Of a stretch of 64,000 nt of DNA, positions 7,753-16,154 are shown piece after piece (position 1 is the stretch's first letter; each line of letters opens with the position of its first letter). Made by a program: the position numbers and the translations under genes. The notes below the pieces were generated by a model. It searched no databases and was not told the origin of the DNA. It saw only the letters and a program-made list of their open reading frames with translations. Source of the stretch: an uncultured Chloroflexales bacterium. GTDB taxonomy: Bacteria; Chloroflexota; Chloroflexia; Chloroflexales; Chloroflexaceae. The DNA is taken from contig CALGUG010000057.1 in the NCBI GenBank assembly GCA_937902315.1, forward strand, positions 1 to 64,000, read 5' to 3'.

Positions 7753-8625
7753 CTATGCCTCGCGTCGATTGATCAGCTGCTCTAACAGCTCCGAGCTAAT
7801 GTTGAGGTTGCCGATCTTCTCGGCATTGTCGGCGAAGTTACGGAAGGCCAAGGCCAACAGCAGACGCTGGTCGAGCCCTTGGTAGGCGTCGTATTCGATG
7901 CGGATCGCTTCGGCGGCGAATTCGGCTTGTCTGCGGGCGTTCTCGCCCTCCAGCGCGACCAGCTCTCGACGCCGCTCCTCCAAGGCCACCGCTGTGGCCA
8001 GCTCATTCTGCTTGATCTTGCGCTCTTGCTCGACCGCCTCGGCCCGTCGCGCGTAGATCGCTTGGTCGGCCCGTTGTTGCAGCGCTTCGCGGTACTGCGC
8101 TTCCAGAGCGCGAGCGGTTTCGGGCGTGCTTTTAATGCTGATAAAGAAGATGCTCAGACATTCCACGCCCAATTCGGCCAACATCGGCTCGGCTTGCATC
8201 TTCTCCAAAACGCCCTGCGATAGCATATGCGAGCCTTGCAGTGCCTCTTCGAGCGTGAGCTTGCGCAGTTCGCTGCGCGTATGAGTCTGGACGATATTGA
8301 TGATCCTCTGGCTCAGCTTGGCCGGATCCTCCGAGAGGTACTCGCCTGTCTTGGGGTCGATTGTGAAATTGAGCAAGCTAGCCGTCACTTCCGGCTTGAC
8401 GATCCGATAGGTCAGCTGGCCTTGCAAGCTGACGGGCTGGAAGTTGCTGGTAGTCTCGTTCAGCATAAACAGAGCGTCGATCGTCGAGATCGGCACGCGC
8501 ACCAGCGAGGTGTTGGCCTGCCAATACCAAAACGAGCGCCCCACGCCCCGTTTGATAGCCCGACCATTACGCATCGCCATAATGTAGTTCGAAGGCTCAC
8601 CTTTGAAGTATGCGAAGAGTGCCAT
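7753..8625 (-). CDS. SPFH/band 7 domain protein
   Basis: A 290-residue protein with an SPFH (prohibitin/stomatin-like) domain over about residues 15-190 and a long Ala/Glu/Arg-rich coiled coil at about 170-245 (EALQQRADQAIYARRAEAVEQERKIK). There is no N-terminal membrane helix, so membrane attachment would have to be by hydrophobic surface or partner. SPFH proteins assemble rings or cages that organise membrane domains. CACAAGGAGCAAGGTT before the ATG is a strong ribosome binding site. It is the first gene of a two-gene unit with the NAD kinase-like protein and has a well-formed promoter overlapped by an inverted repeat. Confidence 0.88.
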   Translation of the reverse strand: MALFAYFKGEPSNYIMAMRNGRAIKRGVGRSFWYWQANTSLVRVPISTIDALFMLNETTSNFQPVSLQGQLTYRIVKPEVTASLLNFTIDPKTGEYLSEDPAKLSQRIINIVQTHTRSELRKLTLEEALQGSHMLSQGVLEKMQAEPMLAELGVECLSIFFISIKSTPETARALEAQYREALQQRADQAIYARRAEAVEQERKIKQNELATAVALEERRRELVALEGENARRQAEFAAEAIRIEYDAYQGLDQRLLLALAFRNFADNAEKIGNLNISSELLEQLINRREA

Positions 8626-8660
8626 AACCTTGCTCCTTGTGTAAAAGTGTTATTTTGACA

Positions 8661-8692
8661 CTAATTATAGTGTAAGTATGACACTAAGTCAA
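8661..8692 (-). promoter_or_regulatory. Promoter and candidate operator of the SPFH operon
   Basis: Read on the minus strand: -35 TTGACT (8692-8687), a 17-base spacer, -10 TATAAT (8669-8664). The spacer holds TAGTGT...ACACTA as an inverted repeat and TAGTGTCA recurs just downstream of the -10, so a repressor site over the core promoter is likely. Confidence 0.75.
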
Positions 8693-8706
8693 GAGCCAAT
8701 GTTGCT

Positions 8707-8760
8707 CAAAAAAAGGCGGATGCCCAGCTCGCAGGTTGCGAGCTAAGCGATCCGCCTTTT
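8707..8760 (-). terminator. Terminator of the kynureninase operon
   Basis: AAAAGGCGGAT at 8711-8721 pairs with ATCCGCCTTTT at 8750-8760; an inner stem AGCTCGCA/TGCGAGCT is nested inside. On the minus strand it ends in a run of T, 24 bases past the kynureninase stop. Confidence 0.88.
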
Positions 8761-8783
8761 CGCCTCTTTCGAGCGCCTTCGAA

Positions 8784-10052
8784 TTAGGTCACGGTCGGCT
8801 TGGTATTGCTGTATTTCAGATGCAAGCCTTCGCTGACGATCTGCTTAAGCCGCATCACCGTGGCGTGAATATCGCTGAAGCTGTTGTAGAGCGGCGCGAT
8901 ACCCAAGCGCAGGTTGTCGGGCGGGCGGAAGTCGGGCAGCACCTGCATCTCGTTGATCAGCGCTAGGTCGATCCCCAGTCCTTCGGGGTGGCCCAGCGAA
9001 ATGTGCGAGCCGCGCAGTTCCGGTTCGCGTGGGCTGTTGAGCACAAAGCCGAGCGGCGCTAACTCCTGCTCCCAGAGCGCGATCAGATACTCGCTCTGCT
9101 TGAGCGACTTAGCGCGCAATCGCTCCATCCCCGCCTCCAGCAGCAGATCGACGCCCGCCTCGATCAGCGAGAGCGATACCACGGCTGGCGTGCCCGTCAG
9201 ATAGCGGCGGATGCCTTGGGTCGGCGCATACTGCAAATTGAAATCGAACAGATTGTGCTGGCCCATCCAGCCCGAGAGCGGGTTGATGATCTTGTCTTGC
9301 AGGTCGCGTCGCACATACAGGAAGGCCGGCGCGCCCGGGCCGCCGTTCAGATACTTGTAGGTGCAGCCGACCGCCAGATCGGCCTTGGCCGCCTTGAGAT
9401 CGATCGGCACAGCCCCCGCCGAGTGACAGAGATCCCAGAGCACCAACGCGCCCGCCTCGTGGGCCTTGGCCGTCAGCGCGGCCATATCGTAGGTATAGCC
9501 GCTCTTGAAGGCGGTATGCGAGAGTGTCAGCAAAGCAGTCTGCTCATCAAGGGCCGCCTCGATCTCAGCCACCGGCCCGTAGATGCCATCGGGCGAGCGA
9601 ATCAGCTCGATCTGGTGCTTGTGGCCCAGCAGATCGGCGGCCCCTTGCAGAATGTAGATGTCCGACGGGAAGTTCAGATCGTCGCTCAGGATGCGAGTGC
9701 GCCCTTGCTGATAGCGCAAGGCGCCCACCACCAGCTTAAACAGGTTGATCGAGGTCGAATCGGCCACGATCACCTCGTCGGGATCGGCCCCGATCAGTCG
9801 GGCGATCTTGGCGCCGATCTCTTCGGGGCGCGTAAACCAGCCCTCATTCCAACTGCGAATCAAACGATTGCCCCACTCACGTTCGACGACCTGCGCGGCC
9901 CGTTCAGCGGCAGCCTTGGGCAGACGCCCAAGCGAGTTGCCATCGAGATAGAGCAGGCCCGGATCGTTGTTGACGAAGCGCTCTTGAAAGCCAGCTAATT
10001 CATCTTGAGCGTCGAGCTGTTTGGCATAAGCCAGATCGGTTGGAACCGCCAT
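8784..10052 (-). CDS. kynU: Kynureninase
   Basis: A 422-residue PLP-dependent enzyme that splits kynurenine to anthranilate and alanine (or 3-hydroxykynurenine to 3-hydroxyanthranilate) in tryptophan degradation or the NAD route. Typical motifs are LLYLDGNSLGRLP near the start, DSTSINLFK (about 98-106), WDLCHSAGAVPIDL (about 206-219) and the cofactor lysine Lys233 in GCTYKYLNGGPG. Length matches the family. AAAAGGAGCACTCC precedes the ATG. It is 12 bases downstream of the prolyl aminopeptidase-like gene in the same transcript. No other kynurenine-pathway gene is in the window, so whether it serves catabolism or NAD synthesis is open. Confidence 0.95.
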   Translation of the reverse strand: MAVPTDLAYAKQLDAQDELAGFQERFVNNDPGLLYLDGNSLGRLPKAAAERAAQVVEREWGNRLIRSWNEGWFTRPEEIGAKIARLIGADPDEVIVADSTSINLFKLVVGALRYQQGRTRILSDDLNFPSDIYILQGAADLLGHKHQIELIRSPDGIYGPVAEIEAALDEQTALLTLSHTAFKSGYTYDMAALTAKAHEAGALVLWDLCHSAGAVPIDLKAAKADLAVGCTYKYLNGGPGAPAFLYVRRDLQDKIINPLSGWMGQHNLFDFNLQYAPTQGIRRYLTGTPAVVSLSLIEAGVDLLLEAGMERLRAKSLKQSEYLIALWEQELAPLGFVLNSPREPELRGSHISLGHPEGLGIDLALINEMQVLPDFRPPDNLRLGIAPLYNSFSDIHATVMRLKQIVSEGLHLKYSNTKPTVT

Positions 10053-10064
10053 GGAGTGCTCCTT

Positions 10065-11354
10065 TTACAGTTGGCCGCGCACCAGATCGATCAAGCGGCC
10101 CAAGACATGTTCGCCGTTGGCCCGCAGACCGTTGTGAGCGTATTCGTTTGTGATCCAGACTTTGATACCAGCGATCTGCTTGATCGTCTCTTCCGAATAG
10201 GCGAACTCGACGTACATATCGTCGTAATAGACCGAGGCCGCGCAGGGCACCGTGTTGGCCTGCAAGCGCTCCACATCGTAGAGCTTGGGCCAGCCCTCGT
10301 AGGCGGCCAAGATGTCGGCGGCCTCTTTGAGCGGTCGCAGCACGCTATACTCCTCGAACATCCAAGGATAGATCATCTCGCCCGTGAAGTATGGCGTGCC
10401 TGTGGTGTGCGGATCGAATTCGGGATACTCGGCGCGCACGCGCTCGGCCGCCCAGTTGGAAGCATCTTCTTGGCAGTAGATCGCCTCGTGCAGAATCGAG
10501 AAGATCGGGTTGGTATCGTAGTTGTGGGTGTTTTCAATGGCGCGCAGGAAGCGGTAGCTCATCTCGCGCCCGTTCGGCGTGTCGATGAAGGCGCCCTCGA
10601 TCAGATAGTGGATCTTCTCGAAGCCTTCGCTATCGCCCAGCATCAAACCGATCTGCTGGAAGCGGCGCGGAGTGAGCCGATCACCGTTGGGCAGCGTCAC
10701 GTTGTGCTCGCTCAGATACGCGATGATCTCGCGCACCAGCTCGGCATCTTCGGGGTATCGGGCGTAGTAGCGCTGGTTCTGGGTCAGCACGCGCTTGTAG
10801 GTCGCGCGGTAGACATCTTCCGCGGGCCGCGTTAGCGAGGGCAGACCGCCGGTCGCAAAGGCTTCGCGCAGGCCTTCGGGCGAGGCCGAGAGGTAGCGCA
10901 CCACGCAGAATCCGCCGAAGCTCTGGCCCAAGATGCTCCAGGGTTTGTCTGGGCCGAGCAGCTGCTTGCGAATCGCCTCGGCGTCGCGCACGATGTTGTC
11001 GGCCCGGAAGTGCTTGAGATAGTCGGCCTGCTGGCTAGGTGTGCCGCGCTGCACCAGCGTTTGGGTCAAGATCGGGCTGCTCAGGCCGGTGCCGCGCTGA
11101 TCGAGCAAGAGGACGCGATATTCTTGAACAGCGCGCTTGATCCAACCGCTGCGGCTGAGCGGGCGCGGCGATTCCGAACCCGGGCCGCCCTGAAAGTAGA
11201 CCAGCCAAGGCAGGTCTTTGCCTTCGTGCTCGGCTGCAACAACTTCGCGGGCGAAAACCGTGATCTGCTCGCCCTCAGGCTGGCTGTAATCGAGCGGCAG
11301 ACGGAAGTAGTGGTCGCTCAGAACCAACCCGGGGATGCGATGGGTTGTGCTCAT
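10065..11354 (-). CDS. Proline iminopeptidase-like alpha/beta hydrolase (S33)
   Basis: A 429-residue alpha/beta hydrolase of the prolyl aminopeptidase type. It shows the oxyanion-loop segment YFQGGPGSESPRP (about 53-65), the DQRGTGLS strand (about 85-92) and the nucleophile elbow GQSFGG with Ser145; a late YAHNGLRANGEHVL holds candidate catalytic histidines. These enzymes remove N-terminal proline from peptides, are cytoplasmic and act in peptide turnover. GAGGAGAGCACT lies before the ATG. It is the first gene of an operon with kynureninase; both serve amino-acid catabolism, which is a plausible link. Confidence 0.9.
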   Translation of the reverse strand: MSTTHRIPGLVLSDHYFRLPLDYSQPEGEQITVFAREVVAAEHEGKDLPWLVYFQGGPGSESPRPLSRSGWIKRAVQEYRVLLLDQRGTGLSSPILTQTLVQRGTPSQQADYLKHFRADNIVRDAEAIRKQLLGPDKPWSILGQSFGGFCVVRYLSASPEGLREAFATGGLPSLTRPAEDVYRATYKRVLTQNQRYYARYPEDAELVREIIAYLSEHNVTLPNGDRLTPRRFQQIGLMLGDSEGFEKIHYLIEGAFIDTPNGREMSYRFLRAIENTHNYDTNPIFSILHEAIYCQEDASNWAAERVRAEYPEFDPHTTGTPYFTGEMIYPWMFEEYSVLRPLKEAADILAAYEGWPKLYDVERLQANTVPCAASVYYDDMYVEFAYSEETIKQIAGIKVWITNEYAHNGLRANGEHVLGRLIDLVRGQL

Positions 11355-11435
11355 ATAGTGCTCTCCTCGAATGCAAGTGTCGGAATGCTGCTATTGTATC
11401 TCAGAATGCAAGCAAGCTAACACTTCTGCTGTACT

Positions 11436-11505
11436 ACTCTGGCGGCAAGGTCTCTAGCTTCCATTCGATCTCTGGCGCGTCCGCCTACGGCTATCAAATC
11501 GGCGC
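11436..11505 (-). repeat. Family A interspersed element (copy 3, reversed)
   Basis: Contains GGCGGCAAGGTCTCTAGCTT and the inverted core GCGTCCGCCTACGGCTATCA. Together with copy 4 it fills most of the 460-base gap between the peptidase genes. Confidence 0.8.
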
Positions 11506-11571
11506 CCTCCCAGGCGCTCCTTCAGCTACGCCGCAGCCTTCATCGACGACCATTGACAGCCTAGAAAAGCA

Positions 11572-11604
11572 AAGAGGAACTTCGCATACAGCGAAATTCC
11601 TCTT
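11572..11604. repeat. Isolated hairpin related to family B
   Basis: AAGAGGAACTTCGC / GCGAAATTCCTCTT form a 14-bp stem with one mismatch around a 5-base loop. It has the TTCG...CGAA centre seen in family B hairpins but no family B ends. Confidence 0.5.
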
Positions 11605-11653
11605 GGCAACAATGGATCTTAGCTCTACTGCGCCACACTGGACCTGTTATACG

Positions 11654-11811
11654 AAATTCGCTTGAATCCTGGTATGTTGGCAGGTCTTTCGGCACACAGC
11701 TACAACGCCCTGCTTACGGAAGAGCTGTTGGTAGCCGTAGGCGGACGCGCTAGCAGCCCTTCTTGGGGAAGAGACCTTGCCGCCAGAGTGCTGAACTGAT
11801 CAAACAGATTT
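11654..11811 (+). repeat. Family A element (copy 4, nearly full length)
   Basis: About 158 bases, from AAATTCGCTTGAATC to CAAACAGATTTG, with the core at 11730-11750. It matches copy 14 (56143-56300) along its whole length and so helps define the element ends. It finishes 4 bases before the stop codon of the C25 peptidase gene. Confidence 0.85.
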
Positions 11812-11815
11812 GCTG

Positions 11816-14695
11816 TTAGGGCGCTTGGCGTAGCAAACGAATGGCGCTGAGCGGATCGCCCAAGACCAAATAGGTTTGGATCGAGCTTTGGCAACAGGCC
11901 CCCTCGCTGAAGAGCTTGAGATAGCCGGCCAAGGCCAGCGCGCCGACCCGCTGCGATACCGTCGGGCTATTGCCCGACCAGAGCTGCTTTAAAAAGCCCT
12001 CTTGCAGCATTTCGTGCCCGTAGCTCACCCCTAAACCGCTCGAACCCCAGACCGCGATCGCGCCGCCGTCGGGGGCTAGCACAAAGCGCTCGTCGATGGT
12101 TGTGCCGCTGTTGGTGGGCGTGTGGAAGGAGCTTGTCAGACAGGTCATCTGCAAGACCATTGGCAGCTTCGAGCCGTTTTGCGCTAAGTCGGGGTCATAC
12201 AGCGTGAGCAAGCCATTGCTGCGCCCGTTGGTGATATTGGTGACCGCCATTTGGAACTGGTTGCTGTGCCCGTAAAAGCTTAGCAGCCCTGCGCCAGCTT
12301 TCAGTGCAGCGAAAGAGCGCTCCTTGGCTTTGTCGGCATCGGGTTCGCGCCACGGCACACCCACACTACTTGGCGTCGGATCGTAGTACATGCGCTCGAT
12401 CGCAACGCCGCTGGGCAAGAGCGAGACAGCCAGATCGGCGGTGGCGGCGAAATCGCCCCCCGGATCGGGCGTGCCATCGGCTTCGCGATAGTTGTCTGCC
12501 AAAAAGACCGCCTTGGCGCGCCAAGTCTGATTGACCGATTCGCTTTCGTAGCGCCCGATCTTCTGAATCAGCTTGTTCAGCTCGTCGACCGATTTGACCG
12601 GCAGCCGCCCGATCATCAGGTCGGGCAGGCCATCATCGAGCGGATCGTCGCTATCTAGCTGGCCGTAACAGCTGTCGCAGGCGGTCTCGCCCGACCAGGG
12701 ATCGACCATGGCCAGATAGGGCGGAATCAGGTTGAGGTTGTAGACTCGCCCATTCATGCTGGTTTTGCTGTAGTTGAAGGGATCGAGCGTGCCATCGCCG
12801 ACCAAACCGACCGCTTTGGGCGTTCGGCTCCAAGTGGCGGCGGCATAGCGCAAGAAGGCGTGGATCGCTTTGGGATCGACGGCCCCGAAGCTCCAGCTAT
12901 CGTAGATCGCTTGCACATCGACGGCCCGCGCCACATAGCCCTGATCTTGGCGCAGATTCAGCAGCGGCGGCAGCGCCGTTAGAAACTCGCTGGGCGCGAT
13001 GTAGAGCGCGTTGGCGTTGAGCGGCGTGCTCAGATCGACTGGCTTATGAGGTGTGATGCTGGGGCGCTGCTCGAGGTTGGCCCCGCTGAGCAGATAGCTG
13101 CGCGCCTGGCTGCCATCTTGAAAGCGCGTGTTTGTGCCTTCGGGAATGCGCAGAATCACCGGTTTATAGGGATCGCTGATGTCGTAGAGCGTGCGGCCGC
13201 TGGCGGTATTGCGCAGTTCATACTGCCAGTTGCCAGCCTCGGTCTCGAACAGGCCGCCTTGGAAGGAGAAGTCGAGCTCGACCGGGTGCCGCCAGCGGAT
13301 CGAGCTGAATTCCAAGCCGGAGACGGTCGGGCCGCTCAGCGAAGTGATCTTGACATAATCCAGTGGCGGGTTGACGCTGAAGCTTTGCGCGAAGTCGCCG
13401 CTCTGCTGCCAAACCGCAGGTGCAGGCGAGATCGTGCGTTGTGTTTTGTTTGGAACTTGGGGCGCGGGGCCGCTGGGCGCATTCGGCTCCTTTGTCACCA
13501 GTGGCAGATAGACCTTCATCTCGCCCTCGCCCAGCATCACGCGATGGGTCTGGTTGGTGTAGGCTGCGCCCTGTACAACGATCGTGCTGCTGCCTGTCTT
13601 GGCCAGCGGCAGCGTGCCCTTCAGCCAAACCGTGAAGGATCTATCCACATCGTCGGGTGCTGTTTTAATGTCGTTGATATACCAATGGTCGCCCTCTGGC
13701 CCCGCCAGCAGCGAATCGTAGATCTTGAATTCTCGCCATTTGCCCGATTGGAAGGCGCTTGTGCGCAGGGGCGCACCGTCGGGCTGGGCTGTGCGCGTGC
13801 TCATGCGTGTGCCTGGGTTCTGCTCGACGCGCAGCCAATACCACTCTACGCTGTTCCAACGGTCGCCCACTTGGCCCGCAAAGAAACGAATCGTATCCTC
13901 GGCGTCGAAGCGCCCGTCGCCGCCATCGCGCACCTCGAGGGCCACGACTTTGCCGCGATGGTAGAGCTGCAGGCGGTTGATGTCGCCCAGATTGATGCCC
14001 GCCGCTGCCAGCTCGCTCCCTTGCACAATCTGCATGCCGACCTGCGAGACCGCTATTTTGAAGGCTTGGCTATTGGCGAGCGGGTTGCTCGGGCCACTGG
14101 CCGCGCTGATAAACGGCCCATCGTTGGCGAACAGCTCATTCAGATCGGCATCGACCAGCTGCGCGCCCGCGATCTGCGCTTCCAGCTCTTCGACCAATGC
14201 GATCTGATCGCCATTTTGAAAGAGCGGCGAGATCAAAAAGACCGCCAGCTTGTTGCCGCGCAGCGTGCCCTCGCGCAGCAGCGTGATCGGGGCGTTTGGC
14301 AGGCTTTGTTGCGCAGTGGGCGCAAGTTCGGGGCGCAGCTGACCGCTACTGGTCTGGGGCACGATATCGGGAGCGCTCGTCAGCGAGCCTTGCCAAGCTC
14401 GGCTTTTGAGCTGCACGATCTGGGCTTGAGCTTGGCTGCCAGCTTCAAGGCGCAATGTGACCAATCGCCCAGGCACGACGTGTTGTTCGAGCCGCAGGTT
14501 TTGCCAGCCGAGCTGCTCTGATACAGCCGTCTGCGGACTGAGACCAGTGCTATTCCACTCGATCCGCACCTCGCTCTCTGTCTGGCTGATCGCAAGTTCG
14601 GGCAAGGGTTGGGAGGTTTGACCTAGGGTAGAACGTGGCAGTGTCCAAGTGCTGATCAGAAGCAAAAGCCCTGCCAACAGCGCGCGTCGAAGCAT
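11816..14695 (-). CDS. Secreted C25 (gingipain-type) cysteine peptidase
   Basis: A 959-residue exported protein. Residues 1-27 are a signal peptide (basic start, LLAGLLLLIS core, cleavage near TLGQ). The C-terminal 400 residues are a peptidase family C25 domain: KAVGLVGDGTLDPF, a PYLAMVDPWSG...DSDDPLDDGLPDLMIGRLPV loop, catalytic His810 (FYGHSNQ) and Cys852 (QMTCLTSSF). An internal string MKVYLPLVTKEPN sits near residue 400. There is no type IX sorting domain at the end, so export is by Sec and the enzyme is probably left on or outside the cell. ATG 14695 with AAAGGG upstream is preferred to the in-frame GTG three codons earlier. Arg versus Lys specificity cannot be read. Confidence 0.85.
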   Translation of the reverse strand: MLRRALLAGLLLLISTWTLPRSTLGQTSQPLPELAISQTESEVRIEWNSTGLSPQTAVSEQLGWQNLRLEQHVVPGRLVTLRLEAGSQAQAQIVQLKSRAWQGSLTSAPDIVPQTSSGQLRPELAPTAQQSLPNAPITLLREGTLRGNKLAVFLISPLFQNGDQIALVEELEAQIAGAQLVDADLNELFANDGPFISAASGPSNPLANSQAFKIAVSQVGMQIVQGSELAAAGINLGDINRLQLYHRGKVVALEVRDGGDGRFDAEDTIRFFAGQVGDRWNSVEWYWLRVEQNPGTRMSTRTAQPDGAPLRTSAFQSGKWREFKIYDSLLAGPEGDHWYINDIKTAPDDVDRSFTVWLKGTLPLAKTGSSTIVVQGAAYTNQTHRVMLGEGEMKVYLPLVTKEPNAPSGPAPQVPNKTQRTISPAPAVWQQSGDFAQSFSVNPPLDYVKITSLSGPTVSGLEFSSIRWRHPVELDFSFQGGLFETEAGNWQYELRNTASGRTLYDISDPYKPVILRIPEGTNTRFQDGSQARSYLLSGANLEQRPSITPHKPVDLSTPLNANALYIAPSEFLTALPPLLNLRQDQGYVARAVDVQAIYDSWSFGAVDPKAIHAFLRYAAATWSRTPKAVGLVGDGTLDPFNYSKTSMNGRVYNLNLIPPYLAMVDPWSGETACDSCYGQLDSDDPLDDGLPDLMIGRLPVKSVDELNKLIQKIGRYESESVNQTWRAKAVFLADNYREADGTPDPGGDFAATADLAVSLLPSGVAIERMYYDPTPSSVGVPWREPDADKAKERSFAALKAGAGLLSFYGHSNQFQMAVTNITNGRSNGLLTLYDPDLAQNGSKLPMVLQMTCLTSSFHTPTNSGTTIDERFVLAPDGGAIAVWGSSGLGVSYGHEMLQEGFLKQLWSGNSPTVSQRVGALALAGYLKLFSEGACCQSSIQTYLVLGDPLSAIRLLRQAP

Positions 14696-14781
14696 GGTGA
14701 TCACCCTTTAGCTCGCTTTCAAGACTCGATAGTTAGTTGAGGAAACGCCTGTGGGCGCTTGAGTTGGTGCCTAACATAGGT

Positions 14782-14816
14782 GTAGCGCGCAGTGATAGCC
14801 TATCACTGCGCGCTAC
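14782..14816 (-). terminator. Long hairpin after the DUF11 surface protein gene
   Basis: A perfect 17-bp stem (GTAGCGCGCAGTGATAG) with a one-base loop, 22 bases past the stop codon. There is no clear T-run, so it may act as a terminator or an mRNA stabiliser. Confidence 0.6.
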
Positions 14817-14838
14817 AGAACGCTTTATGCCTGTAGAT

Positions 14839-15786
14839 TTAGGAGCGCTGGCCCTTGATGCTGCGCTGGCGCAGGTAGAAACCGAAGCCCAAACCAAGCA
14901 TCGCGATCAGGCTCAGGATACTGGCCCAAATGTTGAGCGCATTGCTCTGGTCGCTTTCGCCGGTTGCGGGCAGGTCGCGCGGCGGGCGCGGAGCAGGCGC
15001 AACAGGTGCAACGGGCGCAGTTGTCGGAGCAACAGGTGCTTCAATACTCTCATCCGGTACAACCTCGTCGGCAACGGGAATCTCGATCTCCAACGATGGT
15101 GTTGGGCTGAGCACGACCACTTGGCGAATCGGGAAGGAGATGGTCGAGCTGTTGTTGTTAGGATCTTTATCGCCGTTGCTGTTGGTTACCGACCCTGTGT
15201 TACGGCCAGTCTCGGGCGCATCGGCGGCAACGTAGGCTCGAATACGCACAACAACATATTCACCTACCTCAACTGTGCCAAGCTCGGCTCGAACGGTGTT
15301 GCCATCTGCATTGATTGTTCCCTTAGAGGTCGAATAGTCGTGTAGCAGCAGGTAGCTAGGCAGATCGTCCGTCACAACCACATTTTCAGCTCGCTTATCA
15401 CCGCGGTTTGTAATATGCAGCGAGAATGCTACCAACTCGCCCGGTACGCCTTCGGATTGATCGATAGTTTTCTTAATCTCAATGTTAGGGCGGCTGTTGT
15501 CGCGATCGGGAACGTCGACAGCGTCGGTGGGTGGATTGGTCGGCTCAACAACGGGTGGATTGGTCGGCTCAACAACGGGTGGATTGGTCGGCTCAACAAC
15601 GGGTGGGTTAGTTGGCTCAACTGGCGGGCTGGTCGGGTTAACCGGCGATGTGGGCTCGACAGGTGTCTCGGTAATATTAAGCAGAGGTCGAGCGCTCGCT
15701 ATCTGACTGGGCATGGGTGCGAGCGCCAGCATGAAGATAAAAACTCCACATAGTACTGCGATAAATTTGGTGAGATGAGATTGCAT
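14839..15786 (-). CDS. DUF11-domain surface protein with LPATG anchor
   Basis: A 315-residue exported protein: signal peptide (about 1-32), a Pro/Thr/Glu-rich stretch with 8-residue repeats (VVEPTNPP), a DUF11 immunoglobulin-like domain at about 105-200 (IEIKKTIDQSEGVPGELVAF, then VVVTDDLPSYL), a Pro/Ala-rich linker, and at residues 272-276 LPATG followed by a hydrophobic helix and the basic tail RQRSIKGQRS. That ending is a sortase-type cell wall sorting signal; no sortase gene is in this window. AAGGAG lies upstream of the ATG. Its role is probably structural on the cell surface. LPATG signals are best known in Gram-positive bacteria, so their use here deserves attention. Confidence 0.85.
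   Translation of the reverse strand: MQSHLTKFIAVLCGVFIFMLALAPMPSQIASARPLLNITETPVEPTSPVNPTSPPVEPTNPPVVEPTNPPVVEPTNPPVVEPTNPPTDAVDVPDRDNSRPNIEIKKTIDQSEGVPGELVAFSLHITNRGDKRAENVVVTDDLPSYLLLHDYSTSKGTINADGNTVRAELGTVEVGEYVVVRIRAYVAADAPETGRNTGSVTNSNGDKDPNNNSSTISFPIRQVVVLSPTPSLEIEIPVADEVVPDESIEAPVAPTTAPVAPVAPAPRPPRDLPATGESDQSNALNIWASILSLIAMLGLGFGFYLRQRSIKGQRS
15532..15603. repeat. Three tandem 24-bp repeats inside the DUF11 gene
   Basis: Three nearly identical 24-base units encode VVEPTNPP repeats, flanked by diverged versions. Such repeats readily change number by slippage. Confidence 0.9.
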
Positions 15787-16154
15787 TACCTTTGAACTCC
15801 TTGACTACAGTGCGCTAAGTGCTTGAGAGACGCCTTAATCTGGCTGAAATTTCTTTGTTAAAACAAGGATTGGGCATTTTCTGTCAAAGAGATAAAATAC
15901 TCAATCAAGAGGCTTTGCTTTAACAAAGCTTGTCTTCCGAAAAAAGCCTTTCTTATGCGGGAACATAAGCAAAAGGAGGATACATGCTTGTGTTTATTAT
16001 TTAAAGTAAAATTGTAAAAATGGTAAAAATAGAACAGAACTATAACAAATACCGTAGAATCGAAACGAGAGATACGATATTCTTACGTTTTGAGGAAAAG
16101 TGAAGCTCGATACGCTATAAACAAAATCGAATCAGTGAGGTGGGAAGGGGATTT
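15787..16154. other. AT-rich gene-free spacer
   Basis: A 368-base AT-rich stretch between two minus-strand genes. It must hold the promoter of the DUF11 gene; TTGACA is present on the minus strand near 15888 but no convincing -10 follows. GCTTTG/CAAAGC forms a small hairpin near 15920. I see no repeat of family A or B here. Confidence 0.5.

Noticed and set aside
13046..14521. Long plus-strand open frame of 491 codons opposite the C25 peptidase gene
   Set aside because: The peptidase with signal peptide and catalytic residues is on the other strand; the plus frame is a shadow without motifs.
15532..15603. 24-bp tandem repeats as a CRISPR or intergenic satellite
   Set aside because: They are in frame inside a surface protein gene and encode VVEPTNPP units.
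15984..16004. A six-codon open frame (MLVFII) with a perfect AAAAGGAGGA ribosome site on the plus strand
   Set aside because: Too short to support as a gene, lies in an AT-rich spacer with no plus-strand gene after it, and no promoter is evident; could be a decayed gene start.
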